The translations under genes and the position numbers were made by a program. DNA of 64,000 nt from Trichostrongylus colubriformis (lineage: Eukaryota; Nematoda; Chromadorea; Rhabditida; Trichostrongylidae): assembly GCA_963978905.1 (NCBI GenBank), contig OZ022256.1, positions 26,499,426 through 26,563,425 of the forward strand. The letters are read 5' to 3'. Positions 44,088 to 54,652 of this stretch are shown one piece after another. The first letter of the stretch is position 1. Each line of letters opens with the position of its first letter. The notes beneath the pieces were generated by a model. The model did not search any database, was not told the DNA's origin, and saw only the letters and a list, made by a program, of their open reading frames with translations.

Positions 44088-45420
44088 CAAGGAAGGCCCA
44101 TCAGGTCATGGTGAGCTTTTTCAAAACGGTTTTTTGCATTTAATAGGGTCACATACATGAAGCAAAAAACCGGTCTCAAATTTGGCTAAATGGTCTCGGG
44201 GGTCCAGAAAATAGTTGATGGTTCGATCCCCACTGAGGACAAATTTTTGCATTTTTCTAGTTTTCATCCATTTGTGCTCATGTAAGACCATACGTGCAAA
44301 ATATGTGCAAATGAATTTTTACTCTACCAAGGAACCGCTATCTCCAGTATTTTTGCGTACTGAGCGAATGATTGGTTTGGACCTGCCAACGCTTATAACA
44401 GGAGAACTAGGCGTTTTTCCGCAAAGTACGTGTGATATCATGCTTGGGGGGTCGAACTACCCTAGGTGACAAGTTTTCAGTCTAATCGTGATTTGGACCT
44501 AAACTCGGAAAATTGGGCGACCAATAGTACTACTACTGCCATAGTAAAGAGCACTCAACGAAAGGAAGTCTGTAGCCGATATAACGAAATATCTGCTATC
44601 TTTTGCCTTCGCATGGTGTTGCTAGGTGCAGTTCTCTTGGAGTGCGTCGATTCTACACAAGTTCCATTGAATTTAATCAAGGCTGCTAACTGTTTGTCTG
44701 TACAAGTATGCCAGTGACTATCTGCCCATGTCCATCCCACCGTCTCGAGTTTGGGTCAAAATCTCAATTTGGATAATATTTTGTATCTTGGGCTAATTGG
44801 GTCTCCTGAGCACGAACTATCATACTGGTTTTGCACAGAAACGCCTGGCACACGTGCTAGGAACGCCGAAGGGACCAAACACCTCAACTACTGGAAGCTT
44901 GCAAATCATTTCGTGCACCAGCAACGAAAACTGCAGTCATTTTGCATGTGCGCAAATAGTATAGCGCTGGACAAAGATAATCAAAAATGCAAAAGCGAAA
45001 ACGCCAAGGGGACTTGAGCCACGAACACCCCCTCCACCGTGCCAATGCCAGCCCATCCTCCTATCCATTGGGCCGTTCAACCGCTGCAAGCACGGCAACT
45101 GTTCATCCCCTATCAGTTTTCTTTGCTCCGTTTAGCAGTTACCATAAGTGATTCTACATTTTTGAACCAGCTCGCAGTGGTTTCGGCGTAGGTTTGAAGA
45201 CAGTCTTCTGATATGCTTGTACTGAACGCCGCAGCTGGAAAGCACTGCAGCAAACTGGTCAAAATTGCTTCTTTCAAAGCAACCTTTGTCACTCATTTTC
45301 TGGGCCTCCCAAAACCATTTAGCCGAATTTGAGACCGGTTTTTTGCTTCATGTATGTGACCCTATAAAATGCAGAAAACCGTTTTGAAAAAGCTCACCAT
45401 GATCAGATGGATCTTCCGTG
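44088..45420. mobile_element. Tc4/Tc5-like element C2 (1.33 kb, complete)
   Basis: Inverted ends are CAAGGAAGGCCCATCAGGTC and, inverted, CACGGAAGATCCATCTGATC, continuing through ATGGTGAGCTTTTTCAAAAC for about 130 bp. Flanks are CTAA (44084-44087) and TAAG (45421-45424), a perfect CTAAG target with TAA duplication. The interior (44220-45100) has several open frames (for example 44215-44469, 44466-44717 and 44751-45017, all +) that do not resemble a transposase I know. It may carry captured sequence. A solo arm lies at 15188-15473. Confidence 0.85.
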
Positions 45421-45474
45421 TAAGATATGTCAAATAGACGATCAATTACAGAGCAAACGCCACTGTGGCAATTA

Positions 45475-45722
45475 CTGCGCATCCGACAACACACCCGGGT
45501 GACGGTTGGGACACACGAATCTAGGCCGTGACCCTGTAACAGCCTGTGGCCTTTGCCCTGTGACATGAATAATTCAGACAATTTGACTATACAACGGAAC
45601 AGACTTGCAAGGAGGACACGATTTACATGAACAAATTGTCTGAATTATTTAAGGCTTAGGTCAAAGGCCACAGGCTGTTACAGGGTCACGACCTAGATTC
45701 GTGTGTCCCAACCTACAAACAC
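45475..45722. repeat. Inverted repeat T1
   Basis: ACACACGAATCTAGGCCGTG...CAGCCTGTGGCCTTTG...AATTCAGACAATTTG (about 45509-45598) is matched in reverse at 45633-45720 (CAAATTGTCTGAATTATTTA ... CGAATTCGTGTGTCCCAACC-like). A related single arm lies at 53960-54085 and a weak one near 1395-1500. Confidence 0.68.
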
Positions 45723-46299
45723 ACCCCACTGGTATAGTTGACCTCGCCGTCTTCATCACACCCTTCGGTGATGCAAAGCGCATGAAAGCACGTCCTCATT
45801 GAATGTCAGTGCCAGGGAGGGCTTTCTATCACTTGGATTCCAAATTTTTCATCTTGTGTTTAGTCTACTGTAGCGCTGCTTGGCGTCTCTACTTCCATCA
45901 TTCACAAACGGCCATAAAAACACGTACTTGTGACCGGATGTGTCAACTTTTGGCAGCTCCGAAAACCACTCCAAAAGGAAAACTTCGGTTCTTCTTGTTT
46001 CTCATCCTATAAATATTTCACTTCAGAAAGCCTATACAAAACCTAGAGGAGATTTATCCATTCTTTCGTGATGAAAAGTGCATACCATTCGGATTACCAG
46101 TTTTCTTGCCTATGGTGAAGCGTATGCGACCTGATATATGGATGTTACCTGTTTCAACTCGTCGATGGGTGAATCCCTTACATGCGCACAGGTGATTTTT
46201 TGTGCTTCTCTACCAGTCTCAAGAGTAAATGCTCCTCTTTCATGATGTGTTGAACGTGACAGACTTTAGGTAGTAGTGGGTTCACGAATTACAGCCCTT
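45723..46299. other. No gene recognised
   Basis: A 69-codon frame at 45803-46012 (+) has no family match. Nothing else is supported. Confidence 0.25.
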
Positions 46300-46612
46300 T
46301 CCGTGGTTTTATGGTCTAACCCTTGTCACGTAGGCCGAACCTTTATCGAGACATAAAGAATCATTTATAGTTCGCGATTCAGGCGATCGCGCCATTTACG
46401 CGACCTGGGCAAAAAGGATAAGGTATGAATCGATTAGGTGAATGATGCGCTTGAATCGAGCCAGTCGAGCGAGTCGCACGATTCATGCGATTGTGCGATC
46501 TTCCGAGGCTTTGGTTGATATGTGCATTTTTCCCTCCGCTTGAATCGCGAACTCTGAACAATGCCTAAGTGTGAATTTCTGGAGCGCACAGAGCCAAACA
46601 GCTAGCCGACCC
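46300..46612. mobile_element. Decayed F-family fragment with nested MITE
   Basis: CACGTAGGCCGAACCTTTATCGAGACAT and TTTCTGGAGCGCACAGAGCCAAACAGCTAG follow the order of the left arm of F1 (33610-33705). They are split by a 185-bp insertion (46369-46553). The termini of F are not preserved. Confidence 0.6.
46369..46553. mobile_element. MITE U1 with AGTTCGCGATTCA ends
   Basis: The left end AGTTCGCGATTCAGGCGATC and the right end, inverted, AGTTCGCGATTCAAGCGGAG bracket 185 bp. The interior repeats GAATCG/CGATTC motifs. It interrupts the F-family fragment. Target duplication was not resolved. Confidence 0.6.
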
Positions 46613-47377
46613 CACTATGCATCTATGACGATAATCTGATGGAAACAGATAATATCGCAGAGCTTTAGTCAGCAGGAACAAACTCAAAGGTCCCTTTTCA
46701 CGCGGTGATCTCGTACGAGGCAGAATGCCAAGAGGCATTATTTTTGCCATTTGAAGACTTCCTTCGGTCTCCTCTCTATTAGTTGCTCCTCAGCACTCCC
46801 GATTATATAGTTTGCCCTTTAACTCAATTAAGGTAATCGTGGAGTGTGCTTTTAAGTTACTAGGTAGTGAGTTATATTACCAGATGTATTTTTCGGTTTA
46901 CCTTGGATTACGATGTCAGAAGAAACGTAATCTTGAAAGATACACTTCGTTCAATAACCCAAAAACTTCTGACGAAAACCTTACTGATCACAACAATTTC
47001 ACTTTATCTGGCATTGAGGAGCGGGTGGTGCAGGATGCTTCCATGGTACGCGTAACGGTTCGATTGAGCAGAGGATGTGTATCCTATCCTTAGCACAGGA
47101 TTTCGCAACGTGGCGTGCGAGCCATGGATGCCCTATGCCCTGCATTCGGATCTCAAAGCGATTACGATTCCTACGTCTTATTCTAGCTTGCCCTAGTAAT
47201 TCACACTCGCTGGCGGTTTGCTCTTGTGACCGCCAGTGCGATCGCATCGTAGTTCCAGACCTCCAAGACCTTCAATCAGCTTGTCGTGCCGGCCATCGGG
47301 CTGCTACGTTCCTCCTGTTAACATTCTGCTTTCCCCACAGCAAGCGACGAGGTAACCGCCTGGGCGTTCAAAACCAA
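46613..47377. other. No confident gene
   Basis: At about 46838 AAGGTAATCGTGGAGTGTGC-TTTTAA resembles the right tip of a TTAA-site element without a partner. Open frames at 46812-47093 and 47075-47536 (+) show no family features; the second runs through the hairpin at 47378 and is not credible. Confidence 0.22.
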
Positions 47378-47468
47378 GATAGGCGGGGGAGGTCGAGCGA
47401 CTGTCGCAGGAATGCATCGGCAGCGACGCCATTCCCTGCAATAGTCGCTCGAACTCCTCCCGCCTATC
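47378..47468. mobile_element. Small hairpin MITE V1 (91 bp)
   Basis: GATAGGCGGGGGAGGTCGAG and, inverted, GATAGGCGGGAGGAGTTCGA bracket a second inverted pair GCGACTGTCGCAGG/CCTGCAATAGTCGC around a short loop. An almost fully self-complementary 91-bp unit. Only this copy was seen. Confidence 0.6.
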
Positions 47469-48006
47469 TTCCCACAGTTACCTTCTGCATAACAATAGTT
47501 GGTCTACACTCTCTTCCACGTCTGACCGCCACTTAGCGGACTAGCTGAATGATGTAATGCATGTGCACAGTGATGGCCACCTGTCTCATTCATTTGTCTT
47601 CGTTCGCTGAATTGAAGATACCAGCGCTTATGAGCCGAACGCAACGCTTCGTTGCGACTTAGTATATAGTGCACCGCGCACGGTGCCCCTTTTGCCAAGG
47701 GAGGGATAGTGAAGAGGGCCGAAGCAAGTACTATACTATGTATATAATCCAATGCTAGAGGCGGGATCCGTTCCGCATGAGTTTACTGTTAGCGCAAGTG
47801 AGCGTGGTTCGCCGTGTAGCACGTGAGAGCTCGCGCGCGCGTGGTGCCTCAGAGAACAGTCGTGACCCGTGACGGTAGGTAATTGCAGGGGTTACAACGC
47901 ATACCAAACAAGCACCGCCCAATAAGGATGGGAGCATTCTTTTCTATATCGAGTGAGCCTTGCATGAAATCACTGGAAAAACCAGATCCACACGGAATTT
48001 CAATGA
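47469..48006. promoter_or_regulatory. Upstream region of the 48007 gene; promoter not resolved
   Basis: Contains several short GC palindromes (CAACGCTTCGTTGCG near 47650; CACCGCGCACGGTG near 47671; a GCGCGCGCG run near 47835) and TATATA-like sequence at 47737-47742. No clear TATA box or trans-splice acceptor is close to the ATG (the sequence just before it is TTTCAATGA). Assigned as possible regulatory DNA by position only. Confidence 0.25.
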
Positions 48007-48339
48007 ATGGATCACCCTGAAAACAGTATGAGATCAAGCTTTGGAGCACCTACTATATCACTATGTTTTAGACGGATGTCGTACCCCCATGCTATTCGTC
48101 AAATGAAGCAACATCATTTCTTTAGCCAGGGCTGGGCTCGAGCTCTACCAATTGTTTTCGGTGAGTACTATGGGGTGGTAATCATAGCAATATAGCGCCA
48201 CTCCGTTAGATTTTCAGGAAACATTCTCGTTTTGCTGGTCGGAACGCTTGTGTTCCTTCGACTCGTTGGTTACTATAATCGAGAATACCGAAAAAGACGT
48301 TTTGGAGCGGATGGCTCGTTCAGCGCTATAACTCACTGA
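48007..48339 (+). CDS. Small single-pass membrane protein, two exons
   Basis: Exon 1 is 48007-48160 and exon 2 is 48218-48339. The 57-bp intron has GTGAGT at its start and TTTTCAG at its end, both matching nematode consensus. The joined frame encodes 91 residues. Residues 1-50 are polar with many Met, His and Arg. About 51-68 form one hydrophobic segment (NILVLLVGTLVFLRLVG), followed by a basic YYNREYRKRRFG tail and a stop at 48337. The positive charges after the segment suggest a cytosolic or matrix-facing C terminus. An AATAAA follows 43 bp after the stop. A TGA lies just upstream in frame, so the ATG chosen is the first possible unless an upstream exon exists. No family was recognised, and no coding repeats or neighbours give a role. 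Confidence 0.62.
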
Positions 48340-48381
48340 AGAACGCCATGGTAGACTTTCTATGAACCTCGGCATTGTTTT

Positions 48382-48387
48382 AATAAA
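48382..48387 (+). terminator. Poly(A) signal of the 48007 gene
   Basis: AATAAA 43 bp after the stop codon, the canonical cleavage signal. A T-rich stretch follows. Confidence 0.6.
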
Positions 48388-48445
48388 CGTATTTGTTTTA
48401 AGGTGCGCGGAGGTTGATAACAACTTTTCTTGTTTTTCGTTTTAG

Positions 48446-48473
48446 GCTCCGAAGAAGGCGAAATCGCCGAAAG
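48446..48473 (+). other. Possible micro-exon or SL acceptor downstream
   Basis: A strong acceptor TTTTTCGTTTTAG lies 58 bp after the AATAAA. It is followed by 28 bases that end at a donor-like AAAG|GTAGGT and could encode APKKAKSPK. The spacing resembles the SL2 acceptor of a second gene in a nematode operon, but no further exon could be followed. Confidence 0.28.
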
Positions 48474-49010
48474 GTAGGTCAATGAAATTTCCTATCAACC
48501 TCCCTGCAGTTTGAAGCAAAATGCGACTACTCAGTGGACAACCTTATTAATATTTGTATTCATGTACATAACTTGTTTTCTTGCTGTTAATACATGTTTT
48601 AAGAGACACACTATTTCAGTGGTTCTCTCATTAAGTCGAAGGCTCGATGCAAACATAGCGCTTTGATTGTGCCCTTGCTGGCTTAATTCACTGCAATATT
48701 TCTGTATTAATGCAGCACGCGTTTTGTTTTTCGGAGCGTTCCCTACAACAGAATATGAATTTGGCGAAATACTGTTTTCCAATGATGTCCATTGCTCGCT
48801 ATCATCAACGACTACCACAATTCGAAAAGTGTATTGCATTAAAAGCTTCTTTGGCGATAGTATTCAGTGGGTCAAGAAGTTCTTCGTCTAGCCAGTGCCG
48901 CTATAGTGGGGTTTCTGAATCCCTGTTTAAGCTGCTTCAGCACTCTCTTCCTGAATAAACCGGAAGGCGTAAATTTGGCAGATTGTTGAATATGAAAGCA
49001 GGAGTGCTCA
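48474..49010. other. No confident gene
   Basis: Opposite-strand open frames overlap here (48531-48839 -, containing SISPNSYSVVGNAPKNKT; 48667-48891 +). The minus one has protein-like composition but no family, and no splice sites support it. Confidence 0.2.
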
Positions 49011-50199
49011 GCAGAGAAGGGTTTAAATTCCTACGGAATTTTTAAAAGGAGACCTAAGTGGTTCCATAGAGGCTCGAATGCTGATTACAAGTGACAGAAA
49101 ACCGAAATTACAAAATGGCGTGCCGAAGCGATTCAGGAGGAGCCGAATTTTGCTTGCCATAACTCATTTTGATTGTCAATACTGGAAAAAAAGAGCAGAG
49201 TCCACTCAAAACTGTTAGCATCAACGCCCCACATGCAACAAAACCACGCAAACAACGGGAAATATTTTCCCTGTTGCCTGCGTATCGGGCTACCTGACTA
49301 CCACTATTCACCGCAGTTGGCAATCCAGCATGCTTGGGTTCCAGTGTAGCGCGTGATCGACGTGTTAATTCGCAAAATGAATTGATATTCATGTTTAGGG
49401 TAACGAATTAACCCAGAGGCGATTTTTGGCAGATTTGATATACTGACCCTGCTTTCGAATAATTGTGTTGGCTATGGATCTGCCACCTTCGTTCGACTGA
49501 TGAAACGAACATCCTGACAAATTTAGTGAAAACCATAGAAGCAAACGTAGCAAAGACCTATACCGCAGCAACTGCACGTAACAGACCATGAAAAAAGTCA
49601 TTGTTTTCTAGGCGAAGACTTCTGAATTTCCTTCGTGAACGTATTGCCACCTATGCTTTCATGGGTAACCCTTTTCTCCGAAGGCGGCGTCTATATAACA
49701 AACTGGCCAAAAATCATCCCCAAGCACATTTCGTTTGCCTAAACATGAACCTCAAACCCTTTTGCGAAATAATTCAGTTCACTCGCCACACCGGAGTTCA
49801 AGCATGCTGGATTACCGAATGCGGTGAATAATGGTAGTCAGGAAGGCCGATACGCTACGATACGAGAGAATACATTTTTGATGTATGTGTGATGTTGGTG
49901 CATGTTAGTTTTCTTCCTTTCTCAATGTTGATAAGCTCAGGAGCAAAACCAAAACCTCTCACTTGAGTCCCAGGAGCACTACCACTGAGTCACATTGGCT
50001 GTTCCTCGTTAACGGTTAGCCCACCTGACGATGCACTGCCTCGCCGATGAGTTATCACAAGCAAGCTTAGACTCCTACTGACCCGCTTCAAAACCAATTT
50101 TGCTTTTTCGCTTTTCGTATTTGTAATCAGCATTAGAACTCTATAAATCCATCGGGGTCTCCTTTCAAAGTTTTATGGGAATTTAAAAGCCTCCCGTGG
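49011..50199. mobile_element. Tc4/Tc5-like foldback N2 (1.2 kb)
   Basis: Long inverted arms (about 49011-49480 and 49700-50199) match each other and, in the outer part, element N1 (ATGCTGATTACAAGTG; AAAAGGAGACC). Inner arm matches include CAATCCAGCATGCTTG and CTGACTACCATTATTCACCG. The right flank is TTAG and the left flank is CTCA, consistent with a decayed TNA site; the left tip CAGAGAAGG is degraded. A frame at 49601-49831 lies wholly in arm sequence and is not a gene. Confidence 0.72.
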
Positions 50200-50779
50200 T
50201 TAGTAAAGAAATAGTAGAGAAAGGAGCAAAACAGAAAAAACCTGAGAAGTGAAAACTTGGAAAACGCTCTCCTCACTCTTTTCCATTCGCGCCTCTCTGC
50301 ATCACCAGCCGAAGGGGTAGATGCAGCGGAAAAGTGGATAAGTCAGTCAGCCGCTAACATTTTCCCGCCCTACAGGCAACCCCACCGGTGGGTAAATGGC
50401 AGCGTGACTAGCAGCGCTGCGAAATCGTGATAAGGCTTCAAGCTACGCTTTTCAATGCGAGTTTCGCCACACATCACTATTATCATGTAGAAGATTTGTT
50501 TTCAGATGACATCTCTTCACAGTTTTCATTTTTTCCTTACCCTCACTGGGCCCTCAACCATAAGGTCGCGATAAGATTCATTATGCGAATGGTCTTAAGA
50601 TGCCTGATCCTTCTTGGCAACATGGACGTATATCTGTGAGGGGTTTGTGTCCGGCTGGTTGCCACAAACTCATAGGTCGCGTTGTAACAAGAAGGAACAT
50701 GACCTTTGAGGAGGATATAAGGAGTGATGAAAGGGTATAGTCTGTGATCGGAAGTGATAACAACCGACAAACTTCCTAC
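50200..50779. other. No gene recognised
   Basis: Frames on both strands overlap at 50427-50770. Nothing is supported. Confidence 0.25.
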
Positions 50780-52447
50780 TTTATATAATCGGCTAAGTGT
50801 GTCTGTTGGTGTGTGTGTGGGTGTGTTTGTGTGTGTGTCTGTCTGTTTGACCGGAAATTCATATCTCGCGTCGCAGCAAAGATGGGATCCTGGATTTTAG
50901 ATATGATATAGGGGGTGGTAAGGGGATCCAAGCAGTGGTGGACCGAAAGTGATAGCAGCTGATAACGGCTGATAAGGAGCCTCTAAAGGCTGATGTCGCC
51001 AAACCCGTTTCGCCTTTCGGGTCGATCCTAGAGCGCCGACACTCATAGATGTTTTGAGGGTGGGGAGGCACATCAATGGTGGGTAATCCAAATTGATAAC
51101 GGTTGATAAGATTCGATAAGGAGCGTCAAAAGGCGAAAGTCGTCAATTCCATTTCCCCTTTCGGGTTGTTCCTAGAGCGCCGACACTCATAGATGTTTTG
51201 AGGGGTGGGAAGGGCACATCAATGGTGGGTAATCAAAATTGATAACGGTTGATAAGATTCGATAAGGAGCGTCAAAAGGCGAAAGTCGTCAAATCCATTT
51301 TCCCTTTTGGATTGTTTCTAGAGCGCCGACACTCATAGATGTTCTAAGGGGTGGGAAGGGCACATTAATGGTGGGTAATCCAAATTGATAACGGTTGATA
51401 AGATTCGATAAGGAGCGTCAAAAGGCGAGTGTTGTAAATCCATTTCCCCGTGAGGATTAATCCTAGAGCGCCGACACTAATGATGTTTTGAGAGGTGGGA
51501 CGGGCATATCAATGGTGGGTGTTCCAAATTGATAAAATTGTTAACGGTTTCTAAGGTTCGATAAGGAGCGTCGGAAAGCTAATTCAGCCGAATCCATTTC
51601 GCTCTCCTGACTAACAGTGGAATGTTCGCACTCACAGGTATTACAGGGTACGAAGACCATAATGGTGACTTTTCGAAACTGATAACGGCTCACAGGGGCC
51701 GATAGAGCCCTTGGGAAATGGGGAAGGTATAAAGTCCGGTACACCGCTTACTATTACTATACAACTGCTGTAGTAAATGCGTCTCATGTTCAGTATTAGG
51801 TGAACACATTTTGTTTGTGTTCTGATATCTGTAGCCGATGTATCGATCGCTAAATTGCCCAGCCTTCCAAGTAATGGTGCATGCCTTTTGATACTGCGAT
51901 CTACATGGATGATCAAGATATGATCAGATTGGTGATAGCAAGGCAAGCAACGATTCATTCTTCCATGAGGTGCCAGCAAAAATACTGGGTATCGACAGCT
52001 AGACTATGTAAAATTTCAAATAGTGGTGCATGTTTGCGAAAATGATAAGCATTGATAACTGGCATATGGATCTACCACCAATATGCGGGAAGTAGATGCT
52101 CAGCAAATGAACAAATTGCTACCACCTGATGCAGCTGAATTCAGAACTGTCGATTCGTAAACTATTAAACTCCCAACCACTTCAGCCGAAGGGTTAACTG
52201 ATTAGTGGATCTACCCATTCCATTCCTGAACTCTGTTCGTCGATATCATTGTAACAAAAGGTATCGACCGCTAAATCATCTGGCTTTCTGAGAAATGGTG
52301 ACCTTTCTTACCGGTGGTATCTTCAGTACCGGTTAATATCTATCACCTCTATCTTGAAAGCAGATGCTAAGCAAAAGGTCAACATGTTCCCCTTACATTA
52401 CTCTATTGTGTTATTCGCGCAGTACTGTGCGATAGCCCAACTGGTAT
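50780..52447 (-). repeat. R146-family copy A5 (most complete - copy)
   Basis: On the minus strand it starts at about 52447 with CCAGTTGGGCTATCGCACAG and ends at 50780 with a TGTGTG microsatellite and CTTAGCCGATTATATAAAGT. It has five tandem units; the anchor CATAGATG (or its variant) falls at 51044, 51188, 51334 and about 51480, i.e. 144-146 bp apart. GATAA occurs at 51095, 51105 and 51115, and at the same 10-bp spacing in the next units. This uninterrupted copy is the reference for the insertions in copy A4. Confidence 0.88.
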
Positions 52448-52609
52448 AATAAAAGACTGGCCAAGAGCTACCCAATCTGAGGTTCATCAATGAATCCAGT
52501 TGTAGGAGCCGTACACATAAACAAAATTTGAAACGGTAAATTACGCACCGCCTTATGTAGATATGAGATTAAAACAGCAACATAGACGAGATACGGCCAT
52601 ATTATTTAA
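52448..52609. other. No feature recognised
   Basis: A short spacer ending in the TTAA (52606-52609) used by the next element. Confidence 0.3.
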
Positions 52610-53123
52610 CCCACTGACGACCGTGCGACACGACGTCGTATCACACCACGTTGGCCGCGTGGACCGTGTGACACGACCTCGTGTCACAGTCTTGCATCTT
52701 TTATTCTTGAATTCTATTCTTAAATTATAGAGCTTTTAGATAAAGGGGTAAATGAATATGTAAATTGCGGTTGGTGTGAAGCTTGACGTACCACCATGGT
52801 GGTCATTCTCCCAAACACTAAGTAAGACGCATTTGGTCGCTCAAATCCACTTTCTAGTAGCAGCTACCGATATTTTCATTCAGTTCACTCCCATCAGAAG
52901 GCATCCATTCTTATTTCAAAGGGGAAAGCTTGATACAAATGTGGTCTATCGATTATCATAAAGACAGGTCGGAACCTAATTACAACGTAAAAAGGTGAAA
53001 ATGATAGCTTCTCAATAAAGGTGTCCCTGTGGGACCGTGTGACACGACGTCGTGTCACACGCGGAGCGTGTTAAAATCCCGCGCGGTCCCGCGCGCCAGA
53101 CAAGTGTAAACGTCGTCAATGGG
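52610..53123. mobile_element. piggyBac-like non-autonomous element W1
   Basis: Ends are CCCACTGACGAC and, inverted, CCCATTGACGAC. TTAA is at the left flank and TCAA at the right. CCC ends next to TTAA are typical of piggyBac elements. Near both ends lie long palindromes with the half-site GTGTGACACGAC (about 52628, 52665 and 53037). No transposase is present; about 514 bp. Confidence 0.72.
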
Positions 53124-53127
53124 TCAA

Positions 53128-53310
53128 AGGAACATTCCGCGCTCGCTCATGGGTGGAGTAACAGTCGACTGTCCATTGTTGTCGGGCGCTGGGGCGGATC
53201 GACCACGCCCCACTGAAGGCAATAGGGCGTGGAGAAACCGCCTCTCAGCCGCCGACAACCAATGGAGAGTCAACTGTTACCCCACCCATCAGCAAGCGCG
53301 GAGTGTGCCT
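53128..53310. mobile_element. TTAA-site foldback E1 (183 bp)
   Basis: Nearly self-complementary: AGGAACATTCCGCGCTCGCT at the left and, inverted, AGGCACACTCCGCGCTTGCT at the right. The inner arms are TGTTACCCCACCC and GTCCATTG...TTGTCGG. The right flank is TTAA (53311-53314). The left flank TCAA (53124-53127) is shared with the right end of W1. Confidence 0.78.
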
Positions 53311-53314
53311 TTAA

Positions 53315-53809
53315 TTGAAAAATTCATAACTGAGAGGAGTGCAAGTGGCGAAAAGCGACTGTAGCCGCTGGGTGAAAGCCGTGGTTGGGGTGATTCCCAT
53401 GGATCTTCTATTCCAACCAGTTTTGCCTACGTGATGTACCTCGCGCATCAACGGCACTAGTGAGGGGTGGGCACCGTGTATGATAATCTGAAGGTAGCGA
53501 AGCGATGTCTTAGCAGACATAGTGTGGAACTTTACTGAATTATCACTTATGCGGATGGACTCATTCATTGGTGCGACGTCTCAGTCACAAAAATAAAAGT
53601 TAAAGGAACATATCCCTTCATGGCGCAGCCCACTATCCGTTTCCTGTGCATGATCTGATGCATGTCAGAGCTTACTGTGACTTGTTTGAAGTCTTGCAGT
53701 GCATTGCCAGAAATCATCATTTACTCAGTTTTCCACAAAGTTACCCGTTCTACCCTGACCGCATATTTCCCCCAACAACCTCCGTATCTACGCATCACCG
53801 TACTGTGGA
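53315..53809. other. No gene recognised
   Basis: Open frames at 53311-53568 (-) and 53646-53828 (+) have no recognisable features. TTAAAGGAACATATCCC at about 53602 is similar to a TTAA-site element tip, without a partner. Confidence 0.25.
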
Positions 53810-54085
53810 GACACGTGATGTGACGTGAGCACATTGCAGAATGGCTGCGAGCGTACTGTATAGGTGCTCGAATAGGTAGCAAGTGCTATCACAACAATAA
53901 CATGGTCTTAGCTCAAATGTCCGACACCAGTTGTTTTTCCAGTGCACGTAGCGCTCCCTATCACAACCACTCACGCACACGAACAGGCCTACCGGTGTAG
54001 GTTGGGATACTAGAATTCTGACCACGGTTTGCAACACTATGACAGCCTGTGGCCTTTGGCTCTGTGACATAGGTTATTCAAACAA
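53810..54085. repeat. T-family repeat, single arm
   Basis: Shares GCCTGTGGCCTTTG, CTGTGACATAGG and CAAACAATTTG with the inverted repeat at 45475-45722. Its left part (GCTATCACAACAATAACATG, CAGAATGGCTGCGAG) resembles 1395-1500 in reverse. Confidence 0.5.
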
Positions 54086-54192
54086 TTTGCTCATGTGAAT
54101 CCTATCCCTCGGTACAAATCTATTTCGCTGTGTTCATGACTGGGTGATGCTGCCGTGACATAATATTTAGAAAAGGTGAATTTTCAATTGAA

Positions 54193-54652
54193 AGGCACTC
54201 CAGCGATAATCAGACCAGAGGCTCACTTTCTTTGGTCGAGGTTCCTGGATAGTTGCTCAGGCTACAGGTTTGTTGCTGCTGTACGGTGCACTCTCACGGT
54301 GTTGTGCCTGCTTGAACACAACCAACCCATTGCCACCAACCAAATCACATCTGGCCTAAGACGAACAAATGTCCAACGTGATGCTCACGTGGAGGAGGAA
54401 ACCTGTGATAAGAGAAGCCAATTCAATGAAGCATCCGTTTCAATTATTAAGGCAGCTTCCACGTTGGAAATCCGTTCATCTAAGGCTGGGTGTGCCGTGG
54501 TTGAGTGGGAGGGGCATGGTTATGTTCACGCAAGCACAGTACCGTGAGGGTGCAGAGCGCAGCAGCAGCAAACTTATAGCCTGAGCAGTTATCCAAGGGC
54601 CTACTCGCCCTAAGAATGTGAGCCACTGATCTGGTTGTCGTGTGGTGTGCCT
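54193..54652. mobile_element. TTAA-site foldback D3
   Basis: Tips are AGGCACTCCAGCGATAATCA and, inverted, AGGCACACCACACGACAACC. Flanks are TGAA and CTAA, both one base from TTAA. The arms share GCTCACTTTC and GTTGCTGCTGTACGGTGCAC with GTGCAGAGCGCAGCAGCAGC. It is the same family as 15502 and 37587, and more diverged. Confidence 0.7.

Noticed and set aside
47075..47536. A 153-codon + strand frame
   Set aside because: It runs straight through the 91-bp hairpin MITE V1 and has low-complexity Cys/Arg composition; no splice or start context.
49601..49831. A basic 76-residue protein
   Set aside because: The frame lies entirely in the right arm of the foldback N2 and its mirror in the left arm is not open.
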